A DNA stretch of 64,000 nucleotides, from positions 248,001 through 312,000 of the forward strand of contig NZ_JAFBEP010000001.1 of assembly GCF_016908775.1 (NCBI RefSeq). Direction: 5' to 3'. Below the pieces are notes generated by a model, which saw nothing but the letters and a program-made list of their open reading frames with translations, was not told the DNA's origin and did not search any database. A program made the translations under genes and the position numbers. This DNA comes from Defluviitalea raffinosedens (lineage in GTDB: Bacteria; Bacillota; Clostridia; Lachnospirales; Defluviitaleaceae). Below are positions 21,067 to 31,125 of the stretch, piece after piece; positions within the stretch are counted from its first letter, which is position 1, and every line of letters starts with the position of its first letter.

Positions 21067-21572
21067 GATACATCCCCCATCTGTGAAATGACTTCATCAA
21101 TCAACTCACTGTGTTTTTGTTCGTCTATGGAAGATGCAATCAATTTCCCAGCCATCAAAGATGCAATTTCAACCATTTCTTTCTTCATTTCATCTTTAAC
21201 TTTCACTTTTTCTCTTTCAATATCTGTTAATACTCTATTTTTTATAGAATCTGCTTCTTTTCTGGCTTCTTCGATAATCTGACTTTCTTGTTCCTGAGCT
21301 TTCTTTCTTGCTTCTCTTAAAATTGCATCTGATTCTTCTTTGATGTTAGTTAATTTATTTTCATACTCCTTTTTCATTTCTAAAACTCTTTGCTCTTCCG
21401 ATTTTGCCTGTTCGATCTGAAGTCTGATCCTTTCAGAACGTTTTTCCATAAATTCTCTTACAGGCTTAAAAAGAAGAAAAGAGAGTCCTGCAAATAAAAT
21501 AAGGGTATTTAAAAGCTGCATGCCCAGGCCAAATAGAAACTGTTGGTCAAAACTAATAATGCCTCCATCCAA
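21054..21572 (-). CDS. atpF: F1Fo ATP synthase subunit b
   Basis: 172 residues: one N-terminal membrane helix (residues about 10-32) followed by a long charged coiled coil (KKEYENKLTNIKEESDAILR, EARKKAQEQ) that forms the peripheral stalk. The best start is the TTG at 21572, with AAGGAGG 8 nt upstream. A GTG at 21608 gives a 12-residue extension but its site is weak. Confidence 0.94.
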
Positions 21573-21703
21573 GGAAATATCCTCCTTTCTCAACGTTCCA
21601 GATTTCACAAAAGCACCTCTAGGAGATCCTTATTCATGTGAAATCTATGTAAGAGAAACAACTTAAAGTTGCTTCTCTTACCAAAACACATGTTCTTACG
21701 TTA

Positions 21704-22009
<306 letters not shown>

Positions 22010-22043
22010 TTATAAAAATTTTATAAAAGAAATGTTATCTTCA

Positions 22044-23316
<1,273 letters not shown>

Positions 23317-23380
23317 AGCTCACACCCCTTCCTAGTTTTTATTTTCTCCTGGATAATAGGATTATAAAATTTATTTATAT

Positions 23381-23785
23381 TTATTTTATATGATTGGCTT
23401 TGATATCTCTTAAAGGGATTTTCTTACCACGGTAAAGTTCCAGAAAAACAGCAGCTTTCATTGTAAGAATTCCAAATACAGTCCCCAATAAACTAATAGT
23501 AGGCTCTAGGGCGGCTACTGTTAATACGACACCGGTTAAAATATATCTGACTATATAGTTGCTGGCTGCATATTTCTGCGCTCTGCTTATTTCCATTTGT
23601 ACAGACTTTCTTATACTAATCTCCATTAACCTAAGCTTTAATACAGAAAAAATAGTTCCAAAGAAAACACCTTTAATAAAGCTGAAAGCATTTTCTGCAA
23701 AAAAGCTACCTACAATTCCAATCACAGTACCTAGAATGATCATCCTAAGAATGAGTCGATTCCTTTCAGGAACACGGTCATTCAT
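23381..23785 (-). CDS. atpI: ATP synthase subunit I (AtpI)
   Basis: 134 residues with four hydrophobic segments. Sits in the usual atpI place before atpB. In A. woodii AtpI is needed to assemble the Na+ c-ring, which suits the hybrid c-subunit set here. Start at the MNDRVPE ATG (23785), spaced 8 nt from AAAGGA; it overlaps the 3' end of atpZ by 8 nt. Recognition is by topology and position; sequence conservation of the family is low. Confidence 0.8.
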   Translation of the reverse strand: MNDRVPERNRLILRMIILGTVIGIVGSFFAENAFSFIKGVFFGTIFSVLKLRLMEISIRKSVQMEISRAQKYAASNYIVRYILTGVVLTVAALEPTISLLGTVFGILTMKAAVFLELYRGKKIPLRDIKANHIK

Positions 23786-24023
23786 CTTTTTCATCCTTTC
23801 TCGTTTTTCTGGATTTTACCCCTTTTGAAGCAATAAAAAATAAATTCCTAAAAGCAGCTCCTGCTCCTAAAAAAGAAAAAATCACCAAAAATAAAACTCC
23901 TGTATCAAACCATTTGTCCAAATAATTACCTAATAATACACAAAATATAATAGGTAGTGCCATCATGATTCCTATTTGAGAAATTAAGGAAAGCAAAGCA
24001 AAAATTTCTGCTTTTTTATTCAT
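23778..24023 (-). CDS. atpZ: AtpZ-like small membrane protein
   Basis: 81 residues with two membrane segments (FALLSLISQIGIMMALPIIF and VLFLVIFSFLGAGAAFRNLF) and a charged tail. This is the AtpZ/AtpI (AtpR-like) family found first in many atp operons; a role in assembly or divalent-ion supply has been proposed. Start at the MNKKAE ATG, 7 nt after GGTGGTG. Confidence 0.8.
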   Translation of the reverse strand: MNKKAEIFALLSLISQIGIMMALPIIFCVLLGNYLDKWFDTGVLFLVIFSFLGAGAAFRNLFFIASKGVKSRKTRKDEKDE

Positions 24024-24074
24024 TATGTTGCACCACCAATTCATGTTAAATTCTTTTTTTTAATTTTTCTATGT

Positions 24075-24103
24075 ATTATACACCTTATTTTTTTAGCTGT
24101 CTA
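24075..24103 (-). promoter_or_regulatory. SigA promoter of the atp operon
   Basis: Minus strand TAGACA (24103-24098), 17-nt spacer ending in GTG, TATAAT (24080-24075); about 50 nt upstream of atpZ. Confidence 0.75.
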
Positions 24104-24123
24104 TAAACTATTAGTTTAGTATT

Positions 24124-25266
24124 TTAAAAGTTTTTAGGCTTTTTATTGCTTTTTCCAAAATAGTATAGAATTGCATCAACAATTCTTTCAGATGCATGTC
24201 CATCACCAAAAGGATTTTTTACATTTGTCATGGCCTCATAGGCACTCTTGTTGGTAAGGAGCTCTGATGCCATAGCAAAGATCTGTTCCTCATCGGTTCC
24301 CGCAAGTTTTAATGTTCCGGCTTCTACTCCTTCAGGCCTTTCGGTAACATTTCTAAGAACCAGTACAGGTTTCTTCATGGAAGGAACTTCTTCCTGCAGT
24401 CCACCGGAATCTGTCAGGACTAGGTATGATTTATTCATTAAATTATGCATATCTTTCATATCCAGAGGGTCAATCAAATGTATACGCGGATGATTGCCCA
24501 AGATCGGAAATACTGTTTCTCTTACAGCAGGATTTTTATGTACCGCATATACGACTTCCACATCTTCAAAGTTTTCTACAAGTCTATATACGGCATTGCA
24601 AATATTTTTCAGCGGTTCACCCAAATTTTCTCTTCTATGGGCAGTCATTGCAATAACCCGTCTGTTAATATAATCAATATCATTTAATAAAGAGTATGTA
24701 AATGTATAGTTTTCTTCAATCGTTGTTTTTAATGCATCTATAACGGTATTTCCTGTTACAAAAATTTGTTCCTCAGGAACTCCTTCTTTTAATAAATGGG
24801 TTTTTGCAAGGGATGTTGGTGCAAAATGAATATCTGTTAAAACCCCTGTAAGTTTTCTGTTCATTTCTTCAGGAAAAGGTTGATATTTATCATAAGTTCT
24901 AAGGCCTGCTTCTACATGGCCTACCTTTACCTGATTATAAAATGCGGCCAAAGATCCTACAAAGGTTGTCGTAGTATCTCCATGCACCAATACAAGATCA
25001 GGAGACACCTCTTTTATAACTTTATCCAAACCTTCCAAGGCACGGGTCGTAATATCTAAAAGGGTTTGCCTTGATTGCATAATATCCAGATCATAATCAG
25101 GTTTCAACTGAAAGATATCTAATACCTGGTCTAACATTTCTCTATGTTGTGCTGTAACGCAGACAATGCTTTCTATACCATCAGTTTTTTCCAATTCTTT
25201 TACTACCGGCGCCATTTTAATTGCTTCCGGTCTTGTCCCAAATATGCTCATTACTTTAATCGCCAT
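24124..25266 (-). CDS. mnaA: UDP-N-acetylglucosamine 2-epimerase (non-hydrolysing)
   Basis: 380 residues; interconverts UDP-GlcNAc and UDP-ManNAc for teichoic-acid linkage units or other surface glycans. Motifs: MSIFGTRPEAIKMAPVVKEL, VTAQHREMLDQVL, VLVHGDTTT, GHVEAGLRTYDKYQPFPEEM, TAHRRENLG and TDSGGLQEE. It lies upstream of the atp promoter, as mnaA does in B. subtilis. The nearby WecA/TagO-type transferase suggests they supply the same pathway. Confidence 0.95.
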   Translation of the reverse strand: MAIKVMSIFGTRPEAIKMAPVVKELEKTDGIESIVCVTAQHREMLDQVLDIFQLKPDYDLDIMQSRQTLLDITTRALEGLDKVIKEVSPDLVLVHGDTTTTFVGSLAAFYNQVKVGHVEAGLRTYDKYQPFPEEMNRKLTGVLTDIHFAPTSLAKTHLLKEGVPEEQIFVTGNTVIDALKTTIEENYTFTYSLLNDIDYINRRVIAMTAHRRENLGEPLKNICNAVYRLVENFEDVEVVYAVHKNPAVRETVFPILGNHPRIHLIDPLDMKDMHNLMNKSYLVLTDSGGLQEEVPSMKKPVLVLRNVTERPEGVEAGTLKLAGTDEEQIFAMASELLTNKSAYEAMTNVKNPFGDGHASERIVDAILYYFGKSNKKPKNF

Positions 25267-25413
25267 TGGTTTGTCCGCCTTTCATAAATATCATTATTAC
25301 TCATATTTAACCACATGGCAAATATTTTCGCAACCTCTATAATTTTATTCATAACTTTGCAAAATTATGTATTCTTCATTTTACATTATCGTAGCTATTT
25401 TTAGTAGAATTTA

Positions 25414-25443
25414 TTGCTAATTATTATATCTATAAGCTATAAT
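25414..25443 (+). promoter_or_regulatory. promoter of the ACT-domain gene
   Basis: TTGCTA (25414-25419), 18-nt spacer, TATAAT (25438-25443), 22 nt before the start codon; GGAG site at 25455. The rest of the 199-nt divergent gap 25267-25465 shows nothing further. Confidence 0.6.
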
Positions 25444-25465
25444 AAAATAAAAAAGGAGTGGTTCA

Positions 25466-25933
25466 ATGAACTCCCCCATTAGTCAAATTACAACTGAAGA
25501 AAATGTTACTTTAATTACTTTAGATAATATTCCTGCTAACACCCAGGACATTGCTCGTATATTTAGTGCCATCGGAAAATCCGGGGTTAATATTGATATG
25601 ATCAGTCAAACATCTCCTTATAAAGGGAGTGTCAATATTTCTTTTTCCCTGCAGGATGAAGATCTGTTCACTGTCCTTAAAACACTAAAAAGTTTCAAGG
25701 CAGATTATGAGGATCTTAGAATTGATATCAATTCCAATAATGTAAAAATTTCTTTGTTCGGAGAAGGGATGAAAACAACTCCCGGAACTGCGGCAAAAAC
25801 CATGGAACTTCTGGCTCAAAATGATATAGATATTCAACTGATTACAACATCAGAAGTAGATATTTCTTATCTGATTTCTGCTGCCGATAAAGACAAAGCT
25901 GTAAAATGTTTCAAAGAATATTTTAATATATAA
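25466..25933 (+). CDS. stand-alone tandem ACT-domain protein
   Basis: 155 residues made of two ACT-like modules (about residues 12-75 and 85-150) resembling the regulatory half of aspartate kinase: VTLITLDNIPANTQDIARIF, then VKISLFGEGMKTTPGTAAKT. No kinase or other catalytic domain is attached. Such proteins sense amino acids, but ligand and target are unknown here. It is the only plus-strand gene in the first 30 kb, with its own promoter and terminator. Confidence 0.8.
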   Translation: MNSPISQITTEENVTLITLDNIPANTQDIARIFSAIGKSGVNIDMISQTSPYKGSVNISFSLQDEDLFTVLKTLKSFKADYEDLRIDINSNNVKISLFGEGMKTTPGTAAKTMELLAQNDIDIQLITTSEVDISYLISAADKDKAVKCFKEYFNI

Positions 25934-25961
25934 AAAAGGATGCCTTAAGGCATCCTTTTTT
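25932..25961. terminator. bidirectional terminator between ACT gene and wecA/tagO
   Basis: A stem AAAAAGGATGCC/GGCATCCTTTTT with loop TTAA; A runs on one side and T runs on the other allow it to serve both convergent genes. Confidence 0.9.
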
Positions 25962-25967
25962 CTTTTA

Positions 25968-27032
25968 TTATGCATGTTTCTTATTTTTCGTAATCATATA
26001 TAATGCAATTGCCATAGCTATAAACACACCTAAGGCAATTTGTGTATCCTTTTGTGCAATAAGAATTCCGATAATTCCAAACCCGCCACTAATACCATAA
26101 AGGGTAATTACCGCCCTTTTTTGGCTGTATCCTTTATCCACCAGGCGATGGTGAAGATGTCCTCTGTCCGCTTCCATAATCGGTCTGCGATTGATAATGC
26201 GTCTAAGGATTGCAAAAGTGGTATCAAAAATAGGCAAAGCCAATACCAAAACTGCAATAATAATTGTAGCCGCTGTATAGCCTTTAATAAAACCTTGAAC
26301 AGATGTAACTGCCAGGGTAAATCCTAAAAATGTTGATCCTGTATCTCCCATAAAAATCTTTGCCGGATTAAAGTTATGAGGTAAAAATCCCAAACAAGCT
26401 CCCGCCAATGCTGCAGTTAATACTGCCGCCACTGGTCCAATGGGATTTGCTGAAATAATGGATAAAATCATCAGACAAATGGCCGCTATCGAGGATACTC
26501 CTGCAGCCAATCCATCCAGGCCGTCTATCAGATTAACCGCATTTGTAACACCTACAATCCAAAACAGAGTAACCGGTATACTGAGTTTTTCTAATAGCAA
26601 AGTATTGCTTTCTGCAAAAGGCCATGTAACAAATTCAATCCTGATATCAGAGTGAATCACAACAAGTGCTGCTATAATTTGCACACATAATTTGAGCTTA
26701 GCGTTCAAATTATAAATATCATCGAAAAAACCTAATAAAAAGATGATGGATCCTCCCATAATAAGTCCGGAAATTTGCTTCCACTGAAACGCTTTCACCA
26801 AAGGCGTAATTAAAAAGACCGTTATCATGAATCCCAGGAAAATCGCTATGCCGCCCATTCTTGGCATAGGTTCTTTATGCATTCCTCTGGCCTTGGGCTG
26901 ATCTACTGCACCCACCATTAAAGCAATTTTTTTACTCAGCGGAGTTGTTAGAAGACTAATTAAAAAGGCCGAAATAAATGACAGAATGTATAGTAAAAAC
27001 GTTTCTTGAACAGCTACGCTCTGAAACACCAT
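25968..27032 (-). CDS. tagO: undecaprenyl-phosphate GlcNAc-1-phosphate transferase (WecA/TagO family)
   Basis: 354 residues, about ten membrane helices. Polyprenyl-phosphate sugar-phosphate transferase motifs: [62 protein letters not shown] and [11 protein letters not shown]. It loads a sugar phosphate onto undecaprenyl phosphate at the membrane, the first step of teichoic acid or other wall-glycan synthesis. MraY is excluded as less likely by the HLHHRL motif, which is typical of the WecA/TagO branch. AAGGAGTG precedes the ATG. Confidence 0.9.
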   Translation of the reverse strand: MVFQSVAVQETFLLYILSFISAFLISLLTTPLSKKIALMVGAVDQPKARGMHKEPMPRMGGIAIFLGFMITVFLITPLVKAFQWKQISGLIMGGSIIFLLGFFDDIYNLNAKLKLCVQIIAALVVIHSDIRIEFVTWPFAESNTLLLEKLSIPVTLFWIVGVTNAVNLIDGLDGLAAGVSSIAAICLMILSIISANPIGPVAAVLTAALAGACLGFLPHNFNPAKIFMGDTGSTFLGFTLAVTSVQGFIKGYTAATIIIAVLVLALPIFDTTFAILRRIINRRPIMEADRGHLHHRLVDKGYSQKRAVITLYGISGGFGIIGILIAQKDTQIALGVFIAMAIALYMITKNKKHA

Positions 27033-27155
27033 TATCCACTCCTTAAGGTTTATAACACTATTTATTTTTTCCCAAATTTAAATTCCAAACCATGTATATT
27101 CTATATGTATATACAAAGGTTGTCAAATTAAATTTTTGTTACAATTTATTACAAT

Positions 27156-27185
27156 TTTAAAAACCGATACTAAATCTAGCATCGG
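27156..27185 (-). terminator. terminator after comEB
   Basis: A 9-bp stem CCGATGCTA/TAGTATCGG (one G-U) with a 4-nt loop and TTTTTAAAATT after it on the minus strand. It ends the ywlC-to-comEB run. Confidence 0.85.
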
Positions 27186-27195
27186 CTTATATATT

Positions 27196-27642
27196 TTATG
27201 CCTCTTTAAAAGGAGTTATTTCAATTCCTGCCTCTTTTAAAAGCTCTATAGATAATTCATCGGGATAATCCCCTTTAAAAACAATTCTTTTTATTCCTGC
27301 ATTGATAGCCATTTTGGCACACATTACACAAGGCTGATGGGTAACGTATAAAGTTCCTCCTGCTACAGATACGCCGTACATAGCGGCCTGAACAATAGCA
27401 TTTTGCTCTGCATGAAGTGCCCGGCACAATTCATGTCTTTGTCCTGAGGGAATTTGAAGTTTTTCACGTAAGCATCCTAGTTCTTCACAATGAGAACATC
27501 CTGTAGGTGCCCCATTATAACCTGTTGACAGGATACGCTTATCTTTTACAATAAGTGCTCCGACTTGTCTTCTAAGGCAAGTGGATCTTTCTTTCACCAA
27601 ATCCACAATCCCCATAAAGTATTCATCCCAACTAGGTCTCAT
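27196..27642 (-). CDS. comEB: dCMP deaminase family protein (ComEB-like)
   Basis: 148 residues. Zinc-binding deaminase motifs [11 protein letters not shown] and [13 protein letters not shown] are intact, and an extra Cys/His cluster ([11 protein letters not shown]) typical of ComEB/dCMP deaminases lies at about residue 50. Converts dCMP to dUMP for dTTP synthesis. It follows upp by 14 nt and probably shares its transcript, a pyrimidine-salvage grouping. Confidence 0.93.
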   Translation of the reverse strand: MRPSWDEYFMGIVDLVKERSTCLRRQVGALIVKDKRILSTGYNGAPTGCSHCEELGCLREKLQIPSGQRHELCRALHAEQNAIVQAAMYGVSVAGGTLYVTHQPCVMCAKMAINAGIKRIVFKGDYPDELSIELLKEAGIEITPFKEA

Positions 27643-27656
27643 AATATCCCCCCAGC

Positions 27657-28286
27657 TTATTTTGTACCAAACAGACGATCACCTGCATCTCCTAAACCTG
27701 GAACAATATATCCGTGATCATTTAATCTTTCATCTAATGCTGCTACATAAATATCCACATCCGGATGGTCCTTATTTAATCTTTCAATGCCTTCCGGCGC
27801 TGCAATCAGGCATAAAAATCTGATTCTTTGTACGCCTTTATCTTTAATAAACTGGATCGCGGCTGAAGCGGATCCTCCTGTTGCCAACATAGGATCTAAA
27901 ACATAAATGTCTCTTTCTGGAGCATCATAAGGTAATTTACAGTAATATTCTACAGGCTCCAAAGTTTCCGGATCTCTGTAGAGTCCTATATGTCCTACCT
28001 TAGCAGCCGGAACCAGATTAAGCATGCCATCTACCATACCCAGTCCTGCTCGAAGAATAGGAACAATACCTAATTTCTTACCTGCCAAAGCTTTTGCCTT
28101 TGCTTTTGCTACAGGGGTTTCTACCTCAATCTCTTCCAGTGGCAAATCTCTTGTTGCTTCATAACACATCAGCATAGCAATTTCTTCAACGAGTTCCCTG
28201 AATTCCTTTGAACCTGTATCTTTGCTTCTGAGCATAGATACTTTGTGTTGAATCAAGGGATGATCCATTACAAATACATGTCCCAT
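27657..28286 (-). CDS. upp: uracil phosphoribosyltransferase
   Basis: 209 residues; converts uracil and PRPP to UMP. PRPP loop [20 protein letters not shown] and the uracil-binding C-terminal region [18 protein letters not shown] are typical. AAGGAGG precedes the ATG. Downstream of rpiB by 15 nt, in the ywl-upp cluster known from B. subtilis. Confidence 0.97.
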   Translation of the reverse strand: MGHVFVMDHPLIQHKVSMLRSKDTGSKEFRELVEEIAMLMCYEATRDLPLEEIEVETPVAKAKAKALAGKKLGIVPILRAGLGMVDGMLNLVPAAKVGHIGLYRDPETLEPVEYYCKLPYDAPERDIYVLDPMLATGGSASAAIQFIKDKGVQRIRFLCLIAAPEGIERLNKDHPDVDIYVAALDERLNDHGYIVPGLGDAGDRLFGTK

Positions 28287-28301
28287 AATATCCTCCTTGT
28301 C

Positions 28302-28733
28302 TTAATTATCCTCAATTTGTGCAATACGGCGAATATGTCTTTCTTCATTGGAAAACTCTGTTCCTAAGAAGGTTTCTACAATCTTAAGCGCAAGTCCAGG
28401 TCCTATGACTCTAGCCCCCATAGCAAGTATATTCGCGTCATTATGTTCTCTTGTAGCCTGCGCGGAAAAACAATCATGACAAAGGGCTGCCCGAATACCT
28501 TTTACTTTATTGGCTGCGATGGAAATACCTATTCCTGTTCCACAAATCACAATACCTTTTTCACAAGTCCCATCTGCAACCAGCTTAGCTACGCTTTTTC
28601 CAAATTGGGCATAATCGCAAGACTCCTCCGAGTAACACCCTACATCCTTGTATTCAATATTTTTAGATTCCAAGTATTTTATAATTTCTTGTTTTAATAC
28701 GTAGCCGCCATGGTCACTTCCAATTGCAATCAT
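28302..28733 (-). CDS. rpiB: ribose-5-phosphate isomerase B
   Basis: 143 residues; interconverts ribose 5-phosphate and ribulose 5-phosphate. MIAIGSDHGGYVLKQEII at the start, catalytic Cys region EKGIVICGTGIGISIAANKV and CHDCFSAQATREHNDANIL are diagnostic of RpiB/LacAB. Supplies ribose phosphate that upp needs as PRPP. Confidence 0.96.
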   Translation of the reverse strand: MIAIGSDHGGYVLKQEIIKYLESKNIEYKDVGCYSEESCDYAQFGKSVAKLVADGTCEKGIVICGTGIGISIAANKVKGIRAALCHDCFSAQATREHNDANILAMGARVIGPGLALKIVETFLGTEFSNEERHIRRIAQIEDN

Positions 28734-28797
28734 TCATGTCCCTCCGTTTTTTCTTTTTTACTATATCACTTCTACAAAAGCATGGCAAACCATATTT

Positions 28798-29250
28798 TTA
28801 CATATTATGTCCAATTTTTAGTATTAGTTTTTGAATCAGATTATGCAAGTTTTCTGCGCAGCTTCTATATTCCTCTAATTGTCCTCCAAAAGGATCTGAC
28901 ACATCTCCAGATTCCTCCACAAATTCTTTTAGTGTAAATATTTTGTCCTTAAATTCCGGAAAATTCATATGCAAATATTGCTTATGATGATTTGTCATGG
29001 TTAATATAAGATCCACATCTTTAATATCTTTCAGTTCTATTTGCTTTGACTGATGTGTATCCAAATTCAGGCCATATTCCTTCATAGCCTTACGGGCATA
29101 TTCACTGGCCCCTGAGGAAAAATATACTGAAATGCCTCTTGAGGCAACCTCTATGTTAAGTGAAGCCTTCATAATTTCATTTCTTGCCAGGATTTCGGCC
29201 ATTGGGCTTCTGCAAGTGTTGCCAGTGCATACAAACATTATTTTTTTCAT
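28798..29250 (-). CDS. ywlE: YwlE-type protein arginine phosphatase (LMW-PTP fold)
   Basis: 150 residues. The phosphatase loop is VCTGNTCRSPMAEI: nucleophile Cys, Arg, and Thr between Asn and Cys. In the low-molecular-weight phosphatase family, Thr at this site marks protein-arginine phosphatases (YwlE), whereas Tyr-specific enzymes carry a bulky residue. The general acid Asp is in SDPFGG. YwlE opposes the arginine kinase McsB in Firmicutes. Position next to ywlC and rpiB supports the assignment. Confidence 0.88.
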   Translation of the reverse strand: MKKIMFVCTGNTCRSPMAEILARNEIMKASLNIEVASRGISVYFSSGASEYARKAMKEYGLNLDTHQSKQIELKDIKDVDLILTMTNHHKQYLHMNFPEFKDKIFTLKEFVEESGDVSDPFGGQLEEYRSCAENLHNLIQKLILKIGHNM

Positions 29251-29262
29251 CTTTCCTCACCT

Positions 29263-30315
29263 CTATACTTCAATGATATCATATCCCGCTGCTTTTTGAA
29301 GGCGATTCATAATGGCAAATCCAATTTCTTCATAAGAAAAAGCCTCTGCTAAAACCACATCCATGCCTGCTTCATCAAATGCCCTTAAAGTATCAAACAG
29401 ATTGGCAGCAATCGTTTCCGGATTGCTTCTGTCTCCCACAACAATGATACAGTCTCCCGCATAAGAATCTTTGGTTTGCTCGGTTGCCATAATCCCAACC
29501 TTTAAATGCTGGGCTTGTTTTTCTTTTGTTAACTTATTTATGACAGTTATTACTTTAGAGAGTTCTCCCTCTACAATTGTTACTTTGGCTTTAGGTGCAT
29601 AATGTTTGTATTTCATGCCAGGAGCTTTTGGGGTAGATGTAAGAGCTTTTTGAGAAAGAATAGCCGGATCTACCAGAACTTCCCCAACGGCTTCTTCCAG
29701 CATCTCTTTTGTAATGCCGCCGGGCCTTAAAATAACAGGGATATCTCCTGTGACATCCACCACTGTAGACTCTAATCCCACCAAAACAGGGCCTCCATCC
29801 AGGATCATTTCAATTTTTCCATTTAAGTCTTCTATAACATGGGATGCTTTTGTGGGACTTGGCTTTCCGGATGTATTCGCCGAAGGAGCAGCAATGGGAA
29901 CTCCGGCAGTTTCAATCAGTGCTCTGGCTATTTTATTTTGGGGTAATCTTATGGCAACAGTGGAAAGTCCCGCCGTAATAGAATATGGAATAATATTTGA
30001 TTTTGGGAATATAAGCGTTAATGGCCCCGGCCAAAAAGCGTCCATTAGGATCTGTGCCTTCTTAGGGATATATTCTACCAGTTTGGGCAATTCTTCTTTA
30101 GATGCAATATGTACAATAAGGGGATTATCTGAAGGTCTCCCTTTAGCTTCAAATATTTTTTTAACAGATGTTTCATCCAGTGCATTGGCACCCAATCCAT
30201 AAACAGTTTCTGTAGGAAATGCAACCAATCCACCAGACTGTATGATCTGGGCTGCTTCTTTTATGATCCATTCATCTGGGTTTTCTGAGTTGAGAGTTTT
30301 AATGATGGTGTTCAT
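29263..30315 (-). CDS. ywlC: L-threonylcarbamoyladenylate synthase (Sua5/YwlC)
   Basis: 350 residues: N-terminal YrdC domain (GGLVAFPTETVYGLGANALD, KGRPSDNPLIVHI, SANTSGKPSPT) and the extra C-terminal Sua5 domain. Makes threonylcarbamoyl-AMP for the t6A37 modification of ANN-decoding tRNAs. First gene of the ywlC-ywlE-rpiB-upp-comEB series. A clear promoter could not be fixed in the A/T-rich leader. Confidence 0.95.
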   Translation of the reverse strand: MNTIIKTLNSENPDEWIIKEAAQIIQSGGLVAFPTETVYGLGANALDETSVKKIFEAKGRPSDNPLIVHIASKEELPKLVEYIPKKAQILMDAFWPGPLTLIFPKSNIIPYSITAGLSTVAIRLPQNKIARALIETAGVPIAAPSANTSGKPSPTKASHVIEDLNGKIEMILDGGPVLVGLESTVVDVTGDIPVILRPGGITKEMLEEAVGEVLVDPAILSQKALTSTPKAPGMKYKHYAPKAKVTIVEGELSKVITVINKLTKEKQAQHLKVGIMATEQTKDSYAGDCIIVVGDRSNPETIAANLFDTLRAFDEAGMDVVLAEAFSYEEIGFAIMNRLQKAAGYDIIEV

Positions 30316-30465
30316 AGTTTTTCCTTCCTAAAATTTAATGCTTTTCAAAATTTATTGTACCCTTATTATATAACAAAATGCAATTATAATTTCATAAAAT
30401 AAGAGAGAAGTATGACGATAAAATAATACATGATATTGATTATGCATTATTTTGACTAAACTAGT

Positions 30466-30493
30466 AACATTTTGATAGAAGAACCATATATTA
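30466..30493 (+). promoter_or_regulatory. SigK-like promoter of the Gly/Tyr-rich protein gene
   Basis: AACA (30466-30469), 15-nt spacer, CATATATTA (30485-30493), against SigK consensus mACm-N16-CATAnnnTA. The -10 matches fully; start codon about 35 nt downstream. Same layout as at 45490-45517. Confidence 0.5.
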
Positions 30494-30527
30494 TAGTAAG
30501 AACTATTCCTTGAAAGGAGGTTATCCT

Positions 30528-30923
30528 ATGGCAAACGGAGCAGCTATTACTGGTGGAAATCTTGAACTGCTTCTTTCAAAATATATTGGTGAAACTGTTA
30601 CAATCTTTACTGCTAGCGGTGGGCAATCTGGCTCTGGATTTACAGGTGTGATTTTAAGCGTAAATAATTGCTTTGTACGTCTTTTAACTCGTATCGGCCC
30701 TCCTCCGGGATGTGCTTTAGGTAATTCTTGCACAGGCTTTAACCCATTCTATGGTTACGGTGGTGGATACGGATATGGCTACGGCTATGGTCCAATCCAA
30801 CCAGCCAGTGAAACCGGTGCAGTTACTGCCGGCGGATGGAATGGATACCCTGTATATACAGTTGGTTCTGTTGCAGATATTCCACTTGATTCCATCGTAT
30901 CCTTTGTTCATAATGCAGTATAA
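30528..30923 (+). CDS. Gly/Tyr-rich small protein, possible spore-coat or exosporium component
   Basis: 131 residues. Opening MANGAAITGGNLELLLSKYI is followed by a beta-rich segment (ETVTIFTASGGQSGSGFTGV) reminiscent of small Sm-like barrels, then a central GYGGGYGYGYGYG tract, and a C-terminal segment ending VSFVHNAV. I do not know a characterised homologue. No signal peptide. The ATG at 30528 has AAAGGAGG 7 nt upstream; a TTG six codons earlier overlaps that site. Its own SigK-like promoter and strong terminator suggest a mother-cell sporulation gene. Confidence 0.7.
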   Translation: MANGAAITGGNLELLLSKYIGETVTIFTASGGQSGSGFTGVILSVNNCFVRLLTRIGPPPGCALGNSCTGFNPFYGYGGGYGYGYGYGPIQPASETGAVTAGGWNGYPVYTVGSVADIPLDSIVSFVHNAV

Positions 30924-30933
30924 TATTCCCTCT

Positions 30934-30970
30934 CGCAAAAAGAGAAGCCCTAGGGCTTCTCTTTTGCTTT
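30934..30970 (+). terminator. terminator of the Gly/Tyr-rich protein gene
   Basis: A long stem with arms AAAGAGAAGCCC and GGGCTTCTCTTT and a T-rich tail. The following 31000-31070 holds no supported gene. Confidence 0.9.
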
Positions 30971-31073
30971 AAAATAAAAATAGTGACTAAGTCCTGGCTG
31001 CCTCTGTCCTCTCAAGATGTCAAAAATTCAAGAAAAGTACCTGATTGCTAAGTATCTCTTTTCAATTAATAAC

Positions 31074-31096
31074 CTCGAAAATCATCTTTTCGAGGG
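31074..31096 (-). terminator. terminator after the SDR gene
   Basis: A 9-bp stem CCTCGAAAA/TTTTCGAGG with a 5-nt loop, followed on the minus strand by TTATTAATT. Confidence 0.7.
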
Positions 31097-31125
31097 TAAA
31101 ATATTGTACTTTTTACTTTTAATAA

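Noticed and set aside
21608-21608. upstream GTG start of atpF
   Set aside because: A TTG at 21572 is preceded by a full AAGGAGG at good spacing; the extension is not typical of subunit b.
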